Below are positions 30,708 through 40,246 of a stretch of DNA of 64,000 bases, piece after piece (the first letter of the stretch is position 1; each line of letters starts with the position of its first letter). This DNA comes from Streptomyces sp. TLI_053 (GTDB taxonomy: Bacteria > Actinomycetota > Actinomycetes > Streptomycetales > Streptomycetaceae), in NCBI RefSeq assembly GCF_900105395.1, contig NZ_LT629775.1, positions 1,178,001 to 1,242,000 of the forward strand. Reading direction: 5' to 3'. The notes beneath the pieces are model-generated. The model was not told the DNA's origin and ran no database searches. It saw only the letters and a list, made by a program, of their open reading frames with translations. The translations under genes and the position numbers were made by a program.

Positions 30708-33556
30708 GCGGCGACGACCTGGAGTTCGCGCCGTACCTGCAGAGCCCGCTGGCCGCGTCGATCGACCACACCGCCGTCGAACCCGACCTGCGGCCCACCT
30801 TCACCCTGTCCGGGCCCCGGAAACTGCCCGTCCAGGGCCCGAAGCTGCGGATGCTCGGCCCCGAGGGCGTGGTGGGCCTGGACACCCGGCACATCCTGCG
30901 CGTCGAACCGGTGCCCGGCAGCACCGACGTGGAGCCCAACTACCTGCCCTTCGTGGAGTTCGACCTGCCCGAGCTGCCCTGGCTGTTCACCCCGGCCGCC
31001 GCCGAGCACGAACGTCTGCGGCCCTGGCTGCAGCTGATCGTGGTGGAGGCCGCCGGGCACGCCGTCCGACCGGGCAACCCGCTGCCCGTCGTCGACGTCG
31101 GGATCGGCCTGCTGCCGCCGCTCGCCGACGCCTGGCAGTGGGCGCACATCCAACGGCCGGCCGGACAGCCGGGGCCGATGATCTCCCGGCTGCTCTGCCC
31201 GCGCCGGCTCCAGGGCAACACCGACTACCTGGCCTGCCTGGTGCCGTCCTTCCAGGGCGGAGTGACCGCCGGGCTCACCGGCGGCATCATCGAGATCGAC
31301 CAGCCGGGCGACGCCTGGCCGTTCCCCGGCCAGGACGTCTTCCGGCTGCCTGTGTACCACTCCTGGGGCTTCCGCACCGGCGAGGAGGGCGACTTCGAGC
31401 AGCTGGCGACCGCCGTGGTGCCGCTGCGGCCGGAGGAGGCCGGACTGCTGGGCGGGCGGACCGTCGACGTCACCCGGCCCTGGCTGCACGGCGATCCGCT
31501 CGCCCCCGGCGACCCGGCGGCCGGCCGGCAGACCGTCACCGTCCAGGGTGTCCTCACCCTGTTCGACCCGCCGCCGGGCACCGTCACCCGGGCCGCGCTG
31601 GACGACTTCAGGACCAGGGTCGCGGCACACATCGACCGCGGCACCGAGACCGAGCTCGCACCGCCGCTGTACGGCGGCCACCCGGTCGCCGCCCGGACCG
31701 TCGAACCGGGTGCGACGGGCTGGCTGGCCGAGCTCAACCTCGACCCGGAGCGCCGGATCGCGGCCGCCCTCGGCGGCGACTGGGTGCGGGAGAACCAGGA
31801 GTTCCTGATGGCCCGGGCCTGGGACCAGCTGGGCGCCGTCCGGGAGGCCAACCGCAAGCTCCAGGAGACCGCCTTCTGCACCGCCGTCTCCGACTCGCTG
31901 TACCGGCGCCACCTGCAGACCCTCTCCCCCGGCGAGCTGATGGCGGTGGCCGCGCCCGTCGGCGACCGGGTCCGCACCGACAGCGGACTGCCGCTGCGGA
32001 CCGAGGTCGCGGTCAGCCCGGCCCCGACCGCGATGGCCGACGCCGCCTACCACCGGCTGCTGCGCCGGCGCGGGCCGCTCGCCCGCCGCGCCTCCCTCGA
32101 CGGCGACAGCCTGGCCCGGCGCACGATGACCGGCGCGCTGCTGCCCCCGCTGCCCGTGCCGCTGGTGACCCGGCCCGGCACCTCGCCCGCCTTCGAGGCC
32201 GCGGCCGGCGACGCGTTCGCGGAACGCGTCGACGGTGCCCTGCACTCCGCCGCCACCCGGCACACCACCGGGATGCTGCGCACGATGGCCGCGGTGGCCC
32301 CGGCCGCGCTGGCCAACGGCTTCACGGACCAGGCCGGGGCGATCACCGCACTGCTCGCCCCCTCGATCGGGCGGATGGCGGGCGGCCAGGAGGGATTCGC
32401 CGCGGACTCGATGACCGCCGACGACCTGCTGACGTCGGAGCAGCTGTTCGACTCCGGGACGGTCGCGCCGCTCGTCGGCGACCTCACCGGCACGACGGAA
32501 GCGCTCCCGGACGGCTTCGGCATGACGCTCCCCGCCCCGTTCACCGTGCTGTCCGGCCAGGAGTCGATGACCGACGACCCCGGCAGCCAACTGCTCCAGT
32601 ACGGGGTGCCGATCGACCCGGACGCCTACCGGCAGCGACTGGTCGGCGCGCTCGACCCGACGCCGCTGCTGACCGCCCGGCTGGCGGACCGGATCACCGT
32701 GACCGGCGAATCGCTGGTCGCCCTGCCGGAACAGGTCACCGACCCGGTGATGGTCTGCCCGGACTTCCCCGCCGCGATGGCACTCGCGATCAAGGAGAGC
32801 GAACCCGACTGGTTCCTGCCCGGCATCGCCGCCGTCCCGGACGACCGGGCCGTCCTGCTGAAGGCCAACGGGCCGTTCATCGCCGCCTTCATGGTCGGCG
32901 CCAACGACGAGCTCAACCGGGAGATGCGCTGGCGCGAGTACCCCACCGACCTGCGCGGCAGCCCGTTCACCCACTTCTGGCCGCGCCCCGACGGCCTCGC
33001 CGACATCCCGCCGGTGCACGGCTGGGCCCCCGACGGCGCCCTCGGCAGCCACCTCGCCCTGGACGCCAACGACCTGGACGTGCTGCTGATCCGCGGCCGG
33101 CTGGTGCACCGCTACCCCGGCATGGTCGTGGCCGCCGTCCCGCCCGCCGCCGTCCAGGACCCCCTGCTCGCCCCGGACAGCTGGGTGGCGCCCGTCATGG
33201 TGCTGCCCGTCGACGAGCGGACCTGCGCCTACGCCTTCCAGCTGCCGTCCGGCCAGGACATCCACGACTGGTGGATCGTGCTCGCCGAGAACGGCCGACG
33301 GCTCCGGTTCGGCTACGACACCGCACCCGGCACCGGCCCCGGCATGAAGACCTGGGACGACCTCAACTGGGACCGGGTCCTCGTCGGCGGCTTCGCCTCG
33401 CTCGGCCGGCTGCCGGACGACCCTCCGGTGTCGGAGCGGGAGAACCCCCGCACCGCCGGGCGGAGCTGGAACTCCGCCGACGTCGCCCGGGTCACCCTGC
33501 AACGGCCGTTCCGTCTGCTCCGCACCGCCCGCAGCCTGATGGGAGAAGCCCCGTGA
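30704..33556 (+). CDS. large hypothetical protein of the DUF6603-type operon (950 aa)
   Basis: A 950-residue soluble protein of unknown function. It opens with DLEFAPYLQSPLAASIDH and a beta-rich region with VEPNYLPFVEFDLPELPWLF. The most striking part is near residues 735-760, where NDELNREMRWREYPTDLRGS is followed by PFTHFWPRPDG. I recall this WREYPTDxRG pattern from uncharacterised proteins in other bacteria that carry DUF6603 genes. Later, VLPVDERTCAYAFQLPSGQD and DIHDWWIVLAENGRRLRFGY are also well defined. No catalytic motif, signal peptide or membrane helix is visible. ATGA overlap before and GTGA overlap after show tight translational coupling. Confidence 0.8.
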   Translation: MSGDDLEFAPYLQSPLAASIDHTAVEPDLRPTFTLSGPRKLPVQGPKLRMLGPEGVVGLDTRHILRVEPVPGSTDVEPNYLPFVEFDLPELPWLFTPAAAEHERLRPWLQLIVVEAAGHAVRPGNPLPVVDVGIGLLPPLADAWQWAHIQRPAGQPGPMISRLLCPRRLQGNTDYLACLVPSFQGGVTAGLTGGIIEIDQPGDAWPFPGQDVFRLPVYHSWGFRTGEEGDFEQLATAVVPLRPEEAGLLGGRTVDVTRPWLHGDPLAPGDPAAGRQTVTVQGVLTLFDPPPGTVTRAALDDFRTRVAAHIDRGTETELAPPLYGGHPVAARTVEPGATGWLAELNLDPERRIAAALGGDWVRENQEFLMARAWDQLGAVREANRKLQETAFCTAVSDSLYRRHLQTLSPGELMAVAAPVGDRVRTDSGLPLRTEVAVSPAPTAMADAAYHRLLRRRGPLARRASLDGDSLARRTMTGALLPPLPVPLVTRPGTSPAFEAAAGDAFAERVDGALHSAATRHTTGMLRTMAAVAPAALANGFTDQAGAITALLAPSIGRMAGGQEGFAADSMTADDLLTSEQLFDSGTVAPLVGDLTGTTEALPDGFGMTLPAPFTVLSGQESMTDDPGSQLLQYGVPIDPDAYRQRLVGALDPTPLLTARLADRITVTGESLVALPEQVTDPVMVCPDFPAAMALAIKESEPDWFLPGIAAVPDDRAVLLKANGPFIAAFMVGANDELNREMRWREYPTDLRGSPFTHFWPRPDGLADIPPVHGWAPDGALGSHLALDANDLDVLLIRGRLVHRYPGMVVAAVPPAAVQDPLLAPDSWVAPVMVLPVDERTCAYAFQLPSGQDIHDWWIVLAENGRRLRFGYDTAPGTGPGMKTWDDLNWDRVLVGGFASLGRLPDDPPVSERENPRTAGRSWNSADVARVTLQRPFRLLRTARSLMGEAP

Positions 33557-36500
33557 CCAGCGAGATCGCCGCCGCGCACCGCGCCGTCAGTGACGCCCGG
33601 ATCGCCCTGGACTGGTCGAGGACCGGACTCGCCGGCTACGAGAAGCGGGTACTCGCCCAGGAGACCGGTCTCGAGGCCGAGCACCTGGCCGCCGCCCAGG
33701 AGGCCGACGCCGCCCAGATCCGCCACCAGCAGGCCCGCGAGGCCTACCGCGACCTGGCGACCGCCGAGCCGCCGCTCTGGGCCCAGGACGGCTCCGACCC
33801 GCTGGTGCTCCTCCCGTTACGGCTGGAGACCGTGTACCGGGGCCTCGGCGGCCCCGAACCGCAGCTGTGGCTCCGGGCCTACCCCGACGACATCCACGTC
33901 GACTCCCACGAGACCGGCCTCACCGCCGAGGAGCGCACCGCCACCGAGGCCTACTGGCAGGAGGTCTGGGCCGCCGGGCCGGACGAGGAGGGCCGCGCGG
34001 ACGCCTGGAACACCCTCGTCGCCACCGTCGGCCCCGGCCGGGCCTGCTGGGCCGTCCGCGTCCTGCACCCGCAGGGCCCCCGCCCCGGGACGCGGACCCC
34101 ACCGGACGCGATCGCGCCCTCCCCGGAGCCCTGGGCCGCCGAACCGACCGTCGCCGACAGCACGTTCACCCGCGCCGCGCACAGCTACGTGCTGCCCGAC
34201 CGGCTGGTGTTCTCCGGTTACGAGACCACCGGTGACGGCCAGATCGGCCTGCTCTGGCGCCAGGAGGGCGAAGCGATCGACGCGGAGCTCGACGTCGGCC
34301 CGGCCCCGGGCCGACCGGTGCCACCGCGCTGGCTCGGCGACTTCGACGAGGCCGTACGGGTCGGCATGGGCGTCCGGGTGCCGCTGGCCGGGCTGCGCAC
34401 CGACTTCAGCCTGGTCACCGTGACCGGCGTGCGCGGCGGCGCCTCCGCCGACACCGCACAGCTGCTCAGCACCCTGCTGGAGGCCCACCGCTGCACCGAC
34501 GGCCTGGCCGTGCTGCCCACCGGCACCCCCACCAACAACACCGACGCCACCCGCTCGGCCTGGCACCCGCGCACCCCACCCGCGCCGCCGGACCGCGTCG
34601 ACGAGCAGCAGGCCGCCCTCACCCCCGACAGCACCCAGGCGGCGGCGCGGGCCGCGACCGCCCTCGGCCGGAGCGCCGCCGGCGTCCTCGCCGAGGTCAC
34701 CGACGGACTCGCCGACGACGAGCACGAGCTGCTGACCCTGCTCCAGACCGCGGCCGGCGCCTTCTCCGCCGCCTCCAGCAACTGGCGCACCCTCGAGGGC
34801 ACCACCCTGCCCGACCTCACCTTCCTGGTCTCGCACTACATCCACCACGTCCGCGGCCGGGGCCTGCTGCCGACCCTGCGGGTGGGCAACCAGCCGTACG
34901 GCCTGCTGCCCGTCACCTCGCTCGACCTGTGGCACGGCAGCGAGGTGGACCTGCGGATCCTCAACCACATCTCCGGCTTCCGGACCCTGGTCGAGTCGCA
35001 GGCCTTCCGCTCCCCCGGAGTCGGCGCGGGCGGCGACCCGGACCAGGTGATCAACGACCTGCTGCACCGGCTGCCCGCCTCCCGGCGCCTGCGGTACATG
35101 CAGCAGGACATCCTCGACGCGCCGTTCGAGCCGCCGCCGGACACCCCGATCGGGACCGTCCCGCACGACAGCCGGTTCACCTGGGCGCTGCCGCCCTCGC
35201 CGGACTTCGTCCCCTTCCCGGTGGAGTTCCTGTGCGACCAGCGGCCGACCCCCGAGATGGTGGAGCTCGCCCGGGCCCGACCGCTCCGCTTCATGTGGGG
35301 CTTCTGGCAGCAGGTGCTCCCCGGGCTCGCCTCGGGGCAGGGGGCCTCGCCGGAGCTCGTCGCCCGGATGCAGGCGCTGTCCGCCTCCACGGAGGCGATC
35401 AGCACCGGCCGGCTGGGGCTCTTCTACCACTACGCCACCAGCGTGATGTTCACCTACGCCTTCCACGTGGGCGAATTCCTCCGGGCCGGTGCGCCGGTGC
35501 CGGCGCCCGGGGTCGGGCTGAAGGACGGCGAGCTCGTCGCCGCCGCCGGCTTCGCGCCGCAGTTCCTCGACTGGCTCTCCCTCGCGTTCGAACAGCTCGC
35601 CGCCGCGGAGGACCTGTCGCTCGTCACCCCGCCCCCGCCCGGCCCGTCGGAGCCGCCCCCGCCCGAGGGAGCGGACCTGCCGTACGCCGACACTCCGCGC
35701 CTGGAACTGCTGCTCTGCGAGGCGCTGGACACCCAGACCCACCGGCTCGACGCGTGGATGTCCTCGGTCGCCCACGCCCGCCTCGCCAGGACCAGGGCCA
35801 CCCGACCCGACGGCACCCATCTGGGGGCGTACGGCTGGGTGGCCGACCTCCACCCGAGCGCGGCGTCGCTGCCCCCGGAGGAACCGCTGCCCGGTGACGA
35901 ACCGGGGCCGGTGCCCGAGGACGGCGAGGCAGGTGAGGCCGGTGAACCCGGTGGCTCCGGTGAGCCGCAGACCAACGACGGCTACCTGCTCGCCCCGTCC
36001 CTGCACCACGCCGTCACCGCCGCCGTGCTGCGCTCGGGCTGGCTCAGCCACACCGACCGCCAGGCCTTCGCCGTCGACCTCCGGGCCGCCCGGGTCCGCC
36101 GCGCGCTGGCCGTCGTCGACGGCGTCCGCTCCGGCCAGAGCCTCGGTGCCCTGCTCGGCTACCGGTTCGAACGCGGCCTGCACGACAACGGGCTCGACGC
36201 CCTCGTCGCACCGGTCCGGGAGGCCTTCCCGACGCCCCGGCTCGTCGACCCGAGCGTCCCCGGCAGCGACGAGGCCAGGACCGCGATCGCGGCCCGCGAC
36301 GTCGTCGACGGACTCGCACTGCTGGCCGACTGGCGCGCCCACGGCCAGCAGCTGCAGGACGTCCTCGGCAACCTTCCCCCCGAGGACCTGCCCCTGCTCG
36401 ACGCGGCCACCGCCCTGGTGCTGGAACTCGACGACACCCTCGACGCGGTAGGCGACCTGCTGCTCGCCGAGAGCGTGCACCAGCTGGTAGCCGGCAGCCC

Positions 36501-38070
36501 GCTGCGGGCCGCTTCCTCGGCCGACGGCATCACCCGCGGCGACCGCCTCCCCCAGGACTTCGAGGTGATCCGCACCCCGCGCGCCGCCGTCGCCCTGACC
36601 CACCGGGTCGCGGTGCTCGCGCCCCGGGCCCCCGTTCCCGGCTGGGACGCGACCCGGCCGCTCGCCCAGCTGGAGCCCGCCGTCGAACGCTGGTGCGAGG
36701 CCCGGCTCGGCGACCCCGGCGGCTGGCGGTTCGACTTCGGCGACCCGGCCGCACCGCTCACCCTCACCCTCGCCGACCTCGGCATCTGCGCACTCGACGC
36801 GGTCCTGGGCGCCGGGCCGGCGGGCGACCGTGACACCGACCCCGCCCAACAGGACACCGCCCTCGCCCGCCGCCTGCTGCGCCGGGCAAGCGCCCTGGCC
36901 GGCGCAGCCACCACCCCGCCCGTCACGCCGGCCGGCGCCGCCCGGTTCGCCGAACTGCGGCTGCTCTGCAACGCGCTGGCGGGCGTGCTCGCCGGGGCCG
37001 AACCGCTGCTCACCTCCCACCTCGACCAGGGGAGCGGCGACGACCGGGCCGGCGCCGACCTGACCGGCCTCGCCGCCCGGGTGGAGACCTGGCACAGCGC
37101 CACCACCAGCGCCCTGGCCAACCTGGTCGAACAGGTGAAGGTGCTGCCGGGCCTGGCCGACACGGTCTCCCGCACCCTGGACAGCCTCGCCGATCTCGGG
37201 ATCACCTCCGCCTACAGCCTCGGCCCGCCGACCGACGAGGCCGGGATCGCGGAGCTGCGGAACCAGGCCGCCACCGTCCTCAACCGCTTCGCCGCCGACC
37301 CGCTCGCCCCGCTGCCCGGCCCCCCGCCCGCGGAACCGACCGCGGCACTCGGCTGGGTCACCGCCGTCACCGCCGCCGTCTCCTCGGCACTCGCCGGCAC
37401 CCTGCCCGTCCTCACCGAGCTGCGCCTCGGCGGCACCCCGGCGGGCGACGCGCTCACCGCCGGGCCGCCGGAGGGCGCGGACGAGGACGGCACCGGCACC
37501 TGGCTGGTGCAGATGGAACGCGTCCGGCCGGCCGTCCGCGCCCTCGACGACGCGCTCGCCGCCGCAGAGGTCCTGGCCGACACCCCGCCCAGCGGAACGA
37601 CCGTCGTCCAACTCCCCGCCGGACAGCCCTGGATCGCCCGCGGCCCGACCCCCGTGCCGTCCAGGACCAGGCCCGCGGCCCGCCACAGCGCGCTGCTGCG
37701 CACCGACGGCGCGCCCGATCCGGACCGGGTCGCCGGACTCCTGATCGACTCCTGGACCGAGTCCGTGCCCGAGCCGCCCCCCGCTCCTCCCGCCGACGCC
37801 CCACCGGCCGAGGGCGACGCCGAACCCGCCGTCGAGGAACTGGGCGGGCTGGCCTTCCACTACAACCAGCCCGACGCCCGCGCCCCGCAGGCCCTGCTGG
37901 TCGCGGTGCCGCCCGACCCGCTGCGCGGCTGGCGGATGGAGGACGTGCACGCGGTCGTCGAGGAGACCTACGCCGTCGCCCGGATCCGCGGGCTGGACCT
38001 CAACGACCTCACCGAGTTGCGCGGGCTGCTGCCCGTCCAGACCAAGACCCCGCCGCACCAGCTGGTCTGA
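33553..38070 (+). CDS. very large hypothetical protein of the DUF6603-type operon (1505 aa)
   Basis: A 1505-residue protein starting at a GTG that overlaps the previous stop. Residues ~5-70 are a probable coiled coil (Ala/Glu/Gln/Arg heptads). Then comes VLLPLRLETVYRGLGGPEPQ with LWLRAYPDDIHVDSHE (~85-120), and near 436-456 GLLPTLRVGNQPYGLLPVTS, which are conserved-looking landmarks. An acidic Pro/Gly/Glu linker lies at ~780-810. The helical second half contains several LAG/LLAD-type repeats and ends in a compact LRGWRMEDVHAVVEETYAVA segment with 'AFHYNQPDARAPQALL' before it. No enzyme motif or export signal was found. The size and coiled coil suggest a structural or scaffold role, which is inference. 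Confidence 0.8.
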   Translation: MTSEIAAAHRAVSDARIALDWSRTGLAGYEKRVLAQETGLEAEHLAAAQEADAAQIRHQQAREAYRDLATAEPPLWAQDGSDPLVLLPLRLETVYRGLGGPEPQLWLRAYPDDIHVDSHETGLTAEERTATEAYWQEVWAAGPDEEGRADAWNTLVATVGPGRACWAVRVLHPQGPRPGTRTPPDAIAPSPEPWAAEPTVADSTFTRAAHSYVLPDRLVFSGYETTGDGQIGLLWRQEGEAIDAELDVGPAPGRPVPPRWLGDFDEAVRVGMGVRVPLAGLRTDFSLVTVTGVRGGASADTAQLLSTLLEAHRCTDGLAVLPTGTPTNNTDATRSAWHPRTPPAPPDRVDEQQAALTPDSTQAAARAATALGRSAAGVLAEVTDGLADDEHELLTLLQTAAGAFSAASSNWRTLEGTTLPDLTFLVSHYIHHVRGRGLLPTLRVGNQPYGLLPVTSLDLWHGSEVDLRILNHISGFRTLVESQAFRSPGVGAGGDPDQVINDLLHRLPASRRLRYMQQDILDAPFEPPPDTPIGTVPHDSRFTWALPPSPDFVPFPVEFLCDQRPTPEMVELARARPLRFMWGFWQQVLPGLASGQGASPELVARMQALSASTEAISTGRLGLFYHYATSVMFTYAFHVGEFLRAGAPVPAPGVGLKDGELVAAAGFAPQFLDWLSLAFEQLAAAEDLSLVTPPPPGPSEPPPPEGADLPYADTPRLELLLCEALDTQTHRLDAWMSSVAHARLARTRATRPDGTHLGAYGWVADLHPSAASLPPEEPLPGDEPGPVPEDGEAGEAGEPGGSGEPQTNDGYLLAPSLHHAVTAAVLRSGWLSHTDRQAFAVDLRAARVRRALAVVDGVRSGQSLGALLGYRFERGLHDNGLDALVAPVREAFPTPRLVDPSVPGSDEARTAIAARDVVDGLALLADWRAHGQQLQDVLGNLPPEDLPLLDAATALVLELDDTLDAVGDLLLAESVHQLVAGSPLRAASSADGITRGDRLPQDFEVIRTPRAAVALTHRVAVLAPRAPVPGWDATRPLAQLEPAVERWCEARLGDPGGWRFDFGDPAAPLTLTLADLGICALDAVLGAGPAGDRDTDPAQQDTALARRLLRRASALAGAATTPPVTPAGAARFAELRLLCNALAGVLAGAEPLLTSHLDQGSGDDRAGADLTGLAARVETWHSATTSALANLVEQVKVLPGLADTVSRTLDSLADLGITSAYSLGPPTDEAGIAELRNQAATVLNRFAADPLAPLPGPPPAEPTAALGWVTAVTAAVSSALAGTLPVLTELRLGGTPAGDALTAGPPEGADEDGTGTWLVQMERVRPAVRALDDALAAAEVLADTPPSGTTVVQLPAGQPWIARGPTPVPSRTRPAARHSALLRTDGAPDPDRVAGLLIDSWTESVPEPPPAPPADAPPAEGDAEPAVEELGGLAFHYNQPDARAPQALLVAVPPDPLRGWRMEDVHAVVEETYAVARIRGLDLNDLTELRGLLPVQTKTPPHQLV

Positions 38071-38120
38071 TCCGCCCGGCCCGCGAGGGCCCGCGGCCCG
38101 GAAGCCCGTCAGGAGGAGCC

Positions 38121-39905
38121 ATGCCGACGATGTTCCGGTACGAGCCGGTACCCCGTGACGTCGGCGTCGAGGAGGCGCTGGCGGCCCGGATCGGCGACGC
38201 CGCCCATCTGCTCGCCCGCCAGTACGCGTTCGGCGAGTTCGCCGGCGACGACGCCGCCTCGCCGGTCGACGTCGCACTCGCGCAGGAGATCCATCTGCTG
38301 GACGGCTGGCGGCCCGGCAGCTCCGGGACCGAAGGAGAAGGCGAGGGCGAAGGAGAAGGAGAAGGCGACGGCGAGGGCGAGGGCGAGGGCGGCTGGCAGC
38401 CGTACCGGCCGGGCCGGATGGTGCTGGAGGAACTCGTCGAGCAGGAGCCCACGACCGGACCCGACGCCAGGCTGACGCTGGCCGCCGGCCTGCGCTGGCG
38501 CCGCGAACTCGCCTCGGCCGGCCTCGCCGCGCTGCTCCCCGCGTTCGCCACCACCTGCCCCTGCCCCGTCGACGGGCCGCTGGCGCCCGCCCCGCTCGCC
38601 GCCGCCGTCCGGAGCCGGCTGCCCGACCCCGTCGCGCTGGCGCCGTGGCTGGCCAGGCTCGTGGACCGGGACGAGACCGCGGCGAAGGAGTTCGGCGCGG
38701 CCGCCCCCGACCAGGAGGCCCTGGCCGGCGCGGCGGCGCGCTGGCTGGACTGGTGGGCGCCGCGTGCGCCGGACGGGGCGCCCGACGGCGCCGCCCCCGC
38801 ACCGCCCGCGCCCCCCGCCGCCTGGAACCCCAACCGCCTCGAATACGCCTTCGCGGTGCGCTCCTCCACCGTCCCCGAGCTCGAACTGCGGGCCCAGGAG
38901 TACCCGGGCGGCCACCTGGACTGGTGGGCCGTCGACGCCCTGCCCGCCGACATCCCGGTCACCGAGGCCGCCGTGACGCGCGAACAGCGCGCCGTCGTCC
39001 CCACCCCGGCGATCTTCGGCGGCATGCCCGCCTCCCGCTACTGGGAGATGGAGGACGCCAGGATCAACTTCGGCGCCGTGGACACCAGCCCCGCCGACCT
39101 CGGACGCCTGCTGCTGATCGCCTTCACCACGGTGTACGGGAACGACTGGTTCTGCTGCCCGCTGCCGAGCCCGGTGGGCTCGCTCAGCCGGGTCGTGCAC
39201 TGCTCGGTCACGGATGTCTTCGGCGGCGCGACGGTGCTCTCCCACGCCGCCCGGGAGGACCCCGAGTGGAACCTCTTCGGCCTCGGCGAGGACCGCGGCG
39301 GCGGGGCCATGGGCGGCGGCGCCGGGGACGGCACCGAACCACCGCCCTCCCCGTGGTTCTACCGGGCCGCCGCGCTGCCCGCCGGCCTGGAGAGCCCGCC
39401 CGACGAGTCCGTGCTGCTGCTGCGCGACGAGGCGGCGAACCTCGCCTGGGCGGTCGAGGAGACCGTCGGCGACCTGGCCGGCGAGCCGCTGGACCGCTAC
39501 GCCCGCTGGGTGGCGGCCCTCCCGCCCCGCCCGACCCCCGAACCCGGCGACCCGCCCGCCGACCGGTACCTGCTCGCCACCGAGGTCCCGGGCCACTGGT
39601 ACCCGCTGGCTCCCCAGCCGGTCGACCCGGCCGCCCCGGAGCAGATCCGGCTGCTGCTCGCCGGTCTGGTCCGCGACGAGAACACCCCGGCGCGCCCGCT
39701 CGGCCGCCTGCTCGGGGAGCAGCAGTGGCTGTTCGAGGAGGAGGTCCCGCGCTCCGGCGTCCGGGTGGAGCGCAGCCGCCAGTACACCCGCTGGCACGAC
39801 GGCTCCGCCCACGCCTGGTCGGCCCGGCGCAAGGTCAGCGGCACCGGCTCGGGCTCCAGCGGGCTGCGCTACGACGTGCTGGAGCCCCCGGCCGACGAGG
39901 CGTGA
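38121..39905 (+). CDS. hypothetical protein with (Glu-Gly)n tract, last gene of the DUF6603-type operon (594 aa)
   Basis: A 594-residue protein starting 50 bases after the previous gene, with GGAGGAG as ribosome site. The start FRYEPVPRDVGVEEALAARI leads to helices HLLARQYAFGEFAGDDAAS and a nearly pure Glu-Gly run at ~73-90. A second domain (~300-380) has the landmarks MPASRYWEMEDARINFGAVD, LGRLLLIAFTTVYGNDWFCC and LPSPVGSLSRVVHCSVTDVF. The C-terminal region is RQYTRWHDGSAHAWSARRK-like and basic. I recall similar proteins beside DUF6603 genes elsewhere but no function. No signal peptide or membrane segment is seen. Confidence 0.8.
   Translation: MPTMFRYEPVPRDVGVEEALAARIGDAAHLLARQYAFGEFAGDDAASPVDVALAQEIHLLDGWRPGSSGTEGEGEGEGEGEGDGEGEGEGGWQPYRPGRMVLEELVEQEPTTGPDARLTLAAGLRWRRELASAGLAALLPAFATTCPCPVDGPLAPAPLAAAVRSRLPDPVALAPWLARLVDRDETAAKEFGAAAPDQEALAGAAARWLDWWAPRAPDGAPDGAAPAPPAPPAAWNPNRLEYAFAVRSSTVPELELRAQEYPGGHLDWWAVDALPADIPVTEAAVTREQRAVVPTPAIFGGMPASRYWEMEDARINFGAVDTSPADLGRLLLIAFTTVYGNDWFCCPLPSPVGSLSRVVHCSVTDVFGGATVLSHAAREDPEWNLFGLGEDRGGGAMGGGAGDGTEPPPSPWFYRAAALPAGLESPPDESVLLLRDEAANLAWAVEETVGDLAGEPLDRYARWVAALPPRPTPEPGDPPADRYLLATEVPGHWYPLAPQPVDPAAPEQIRLLLAGLVRDENTPARPLGRLLGEQQWLFEEEVPRSGVRVERSRQYTRWHDGSAHAWSARRKVSGTGSGSSGLRYDVLEPPADEA
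38333..38391 (+). repeat. in-frame GGCGAG/GGAGAA hexanucleotide microsatellite
   Basis: About nine imperfect copies of a 6-bp unit (GGCGAG, GGAGAA) encode the Glu-Gly run in the last gene of the DUF6603-type operon. Changes in copy number would keep the frame, because the unit is a multiple of three. Confidence 0.85.
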
Positions 39906-39961
39906 GCCGCGCGCGGCAGTGTCAGGACCGGGTTCGACGCGTTCAGATCCAGCGACACCGG

Positions 39962-40246
39962 TCAGCCGGCCCGGCCACCGGCCGTCCACCGGACGCACAG
40001 GTGGTGCACACGGTCGGGAAGGATCACCGGAAGCGACAACGGGCCCGTCCGGTCCAGGTATTCGCGCACGGTCCGCTCGGCGCAGGGGCCGGTGAGGAAG
40101 CGCTCGAACCACTCCCACTGCGGCCGGCTCATCGGCCGGAACCGCAGCGCCGCCCAGAGCGAGTCCAGCGCCTTCGGGAGCAGCAGGTACGTCGTCGGCG
40201 CCATGAGACCGGTGATCTCGGCCGTGACGAGTCGGTCGCCCTTCAC
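39962..40246 (-). CDS. small hypothetical partner of the RsbW-like ATPase (94 aa)
   Basis: A 94-residue basic, aromatic-rich protein that I do not recognise. It starts at a GTG overlapping the stop of the upstream ATP-binding gene (GTGA), so it is translated with it. Visible stretches are LVTAEITGLMAPTTYLLLPK, FRPMSRPQWEWFERFL and the ending VHHLCVRWTAGGRAG. No helix-turn-helix or STAS signature is visible. Its coupling to an anti-sigma-like kinase suggests a regulatory or effector partner, by position only. Confidence 0.65.
   Translation of the reverse strand: MKGDRLVTAEITGLMAPTTYLLLPKALDSLWAALRFRPMSRPQWEWFERFLTGPCAERTVREYLDRTGPLSLPVILPDRVHHLCVRWTAGGRAG

Noticed and set aside
31138-38070. 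A 2310-codon open frame on the plus strand running over the ends of two real genes
   Set aside because: It is out of frame with the 950-aa gene in its first part and only its later part is the real 1505-aa gene, which starts at GTG 33553 with overlap to the previous stop. The upstream extension has Arg/Pro/Ala-rich shadow composition.
33817-38802. A 1661-codon minus-strand frame opposite the giant gene
   Set aside because: No family motif, and biased Arg/Gly/Ala/Val composition typical of the antisense strand of a high-GC gene.
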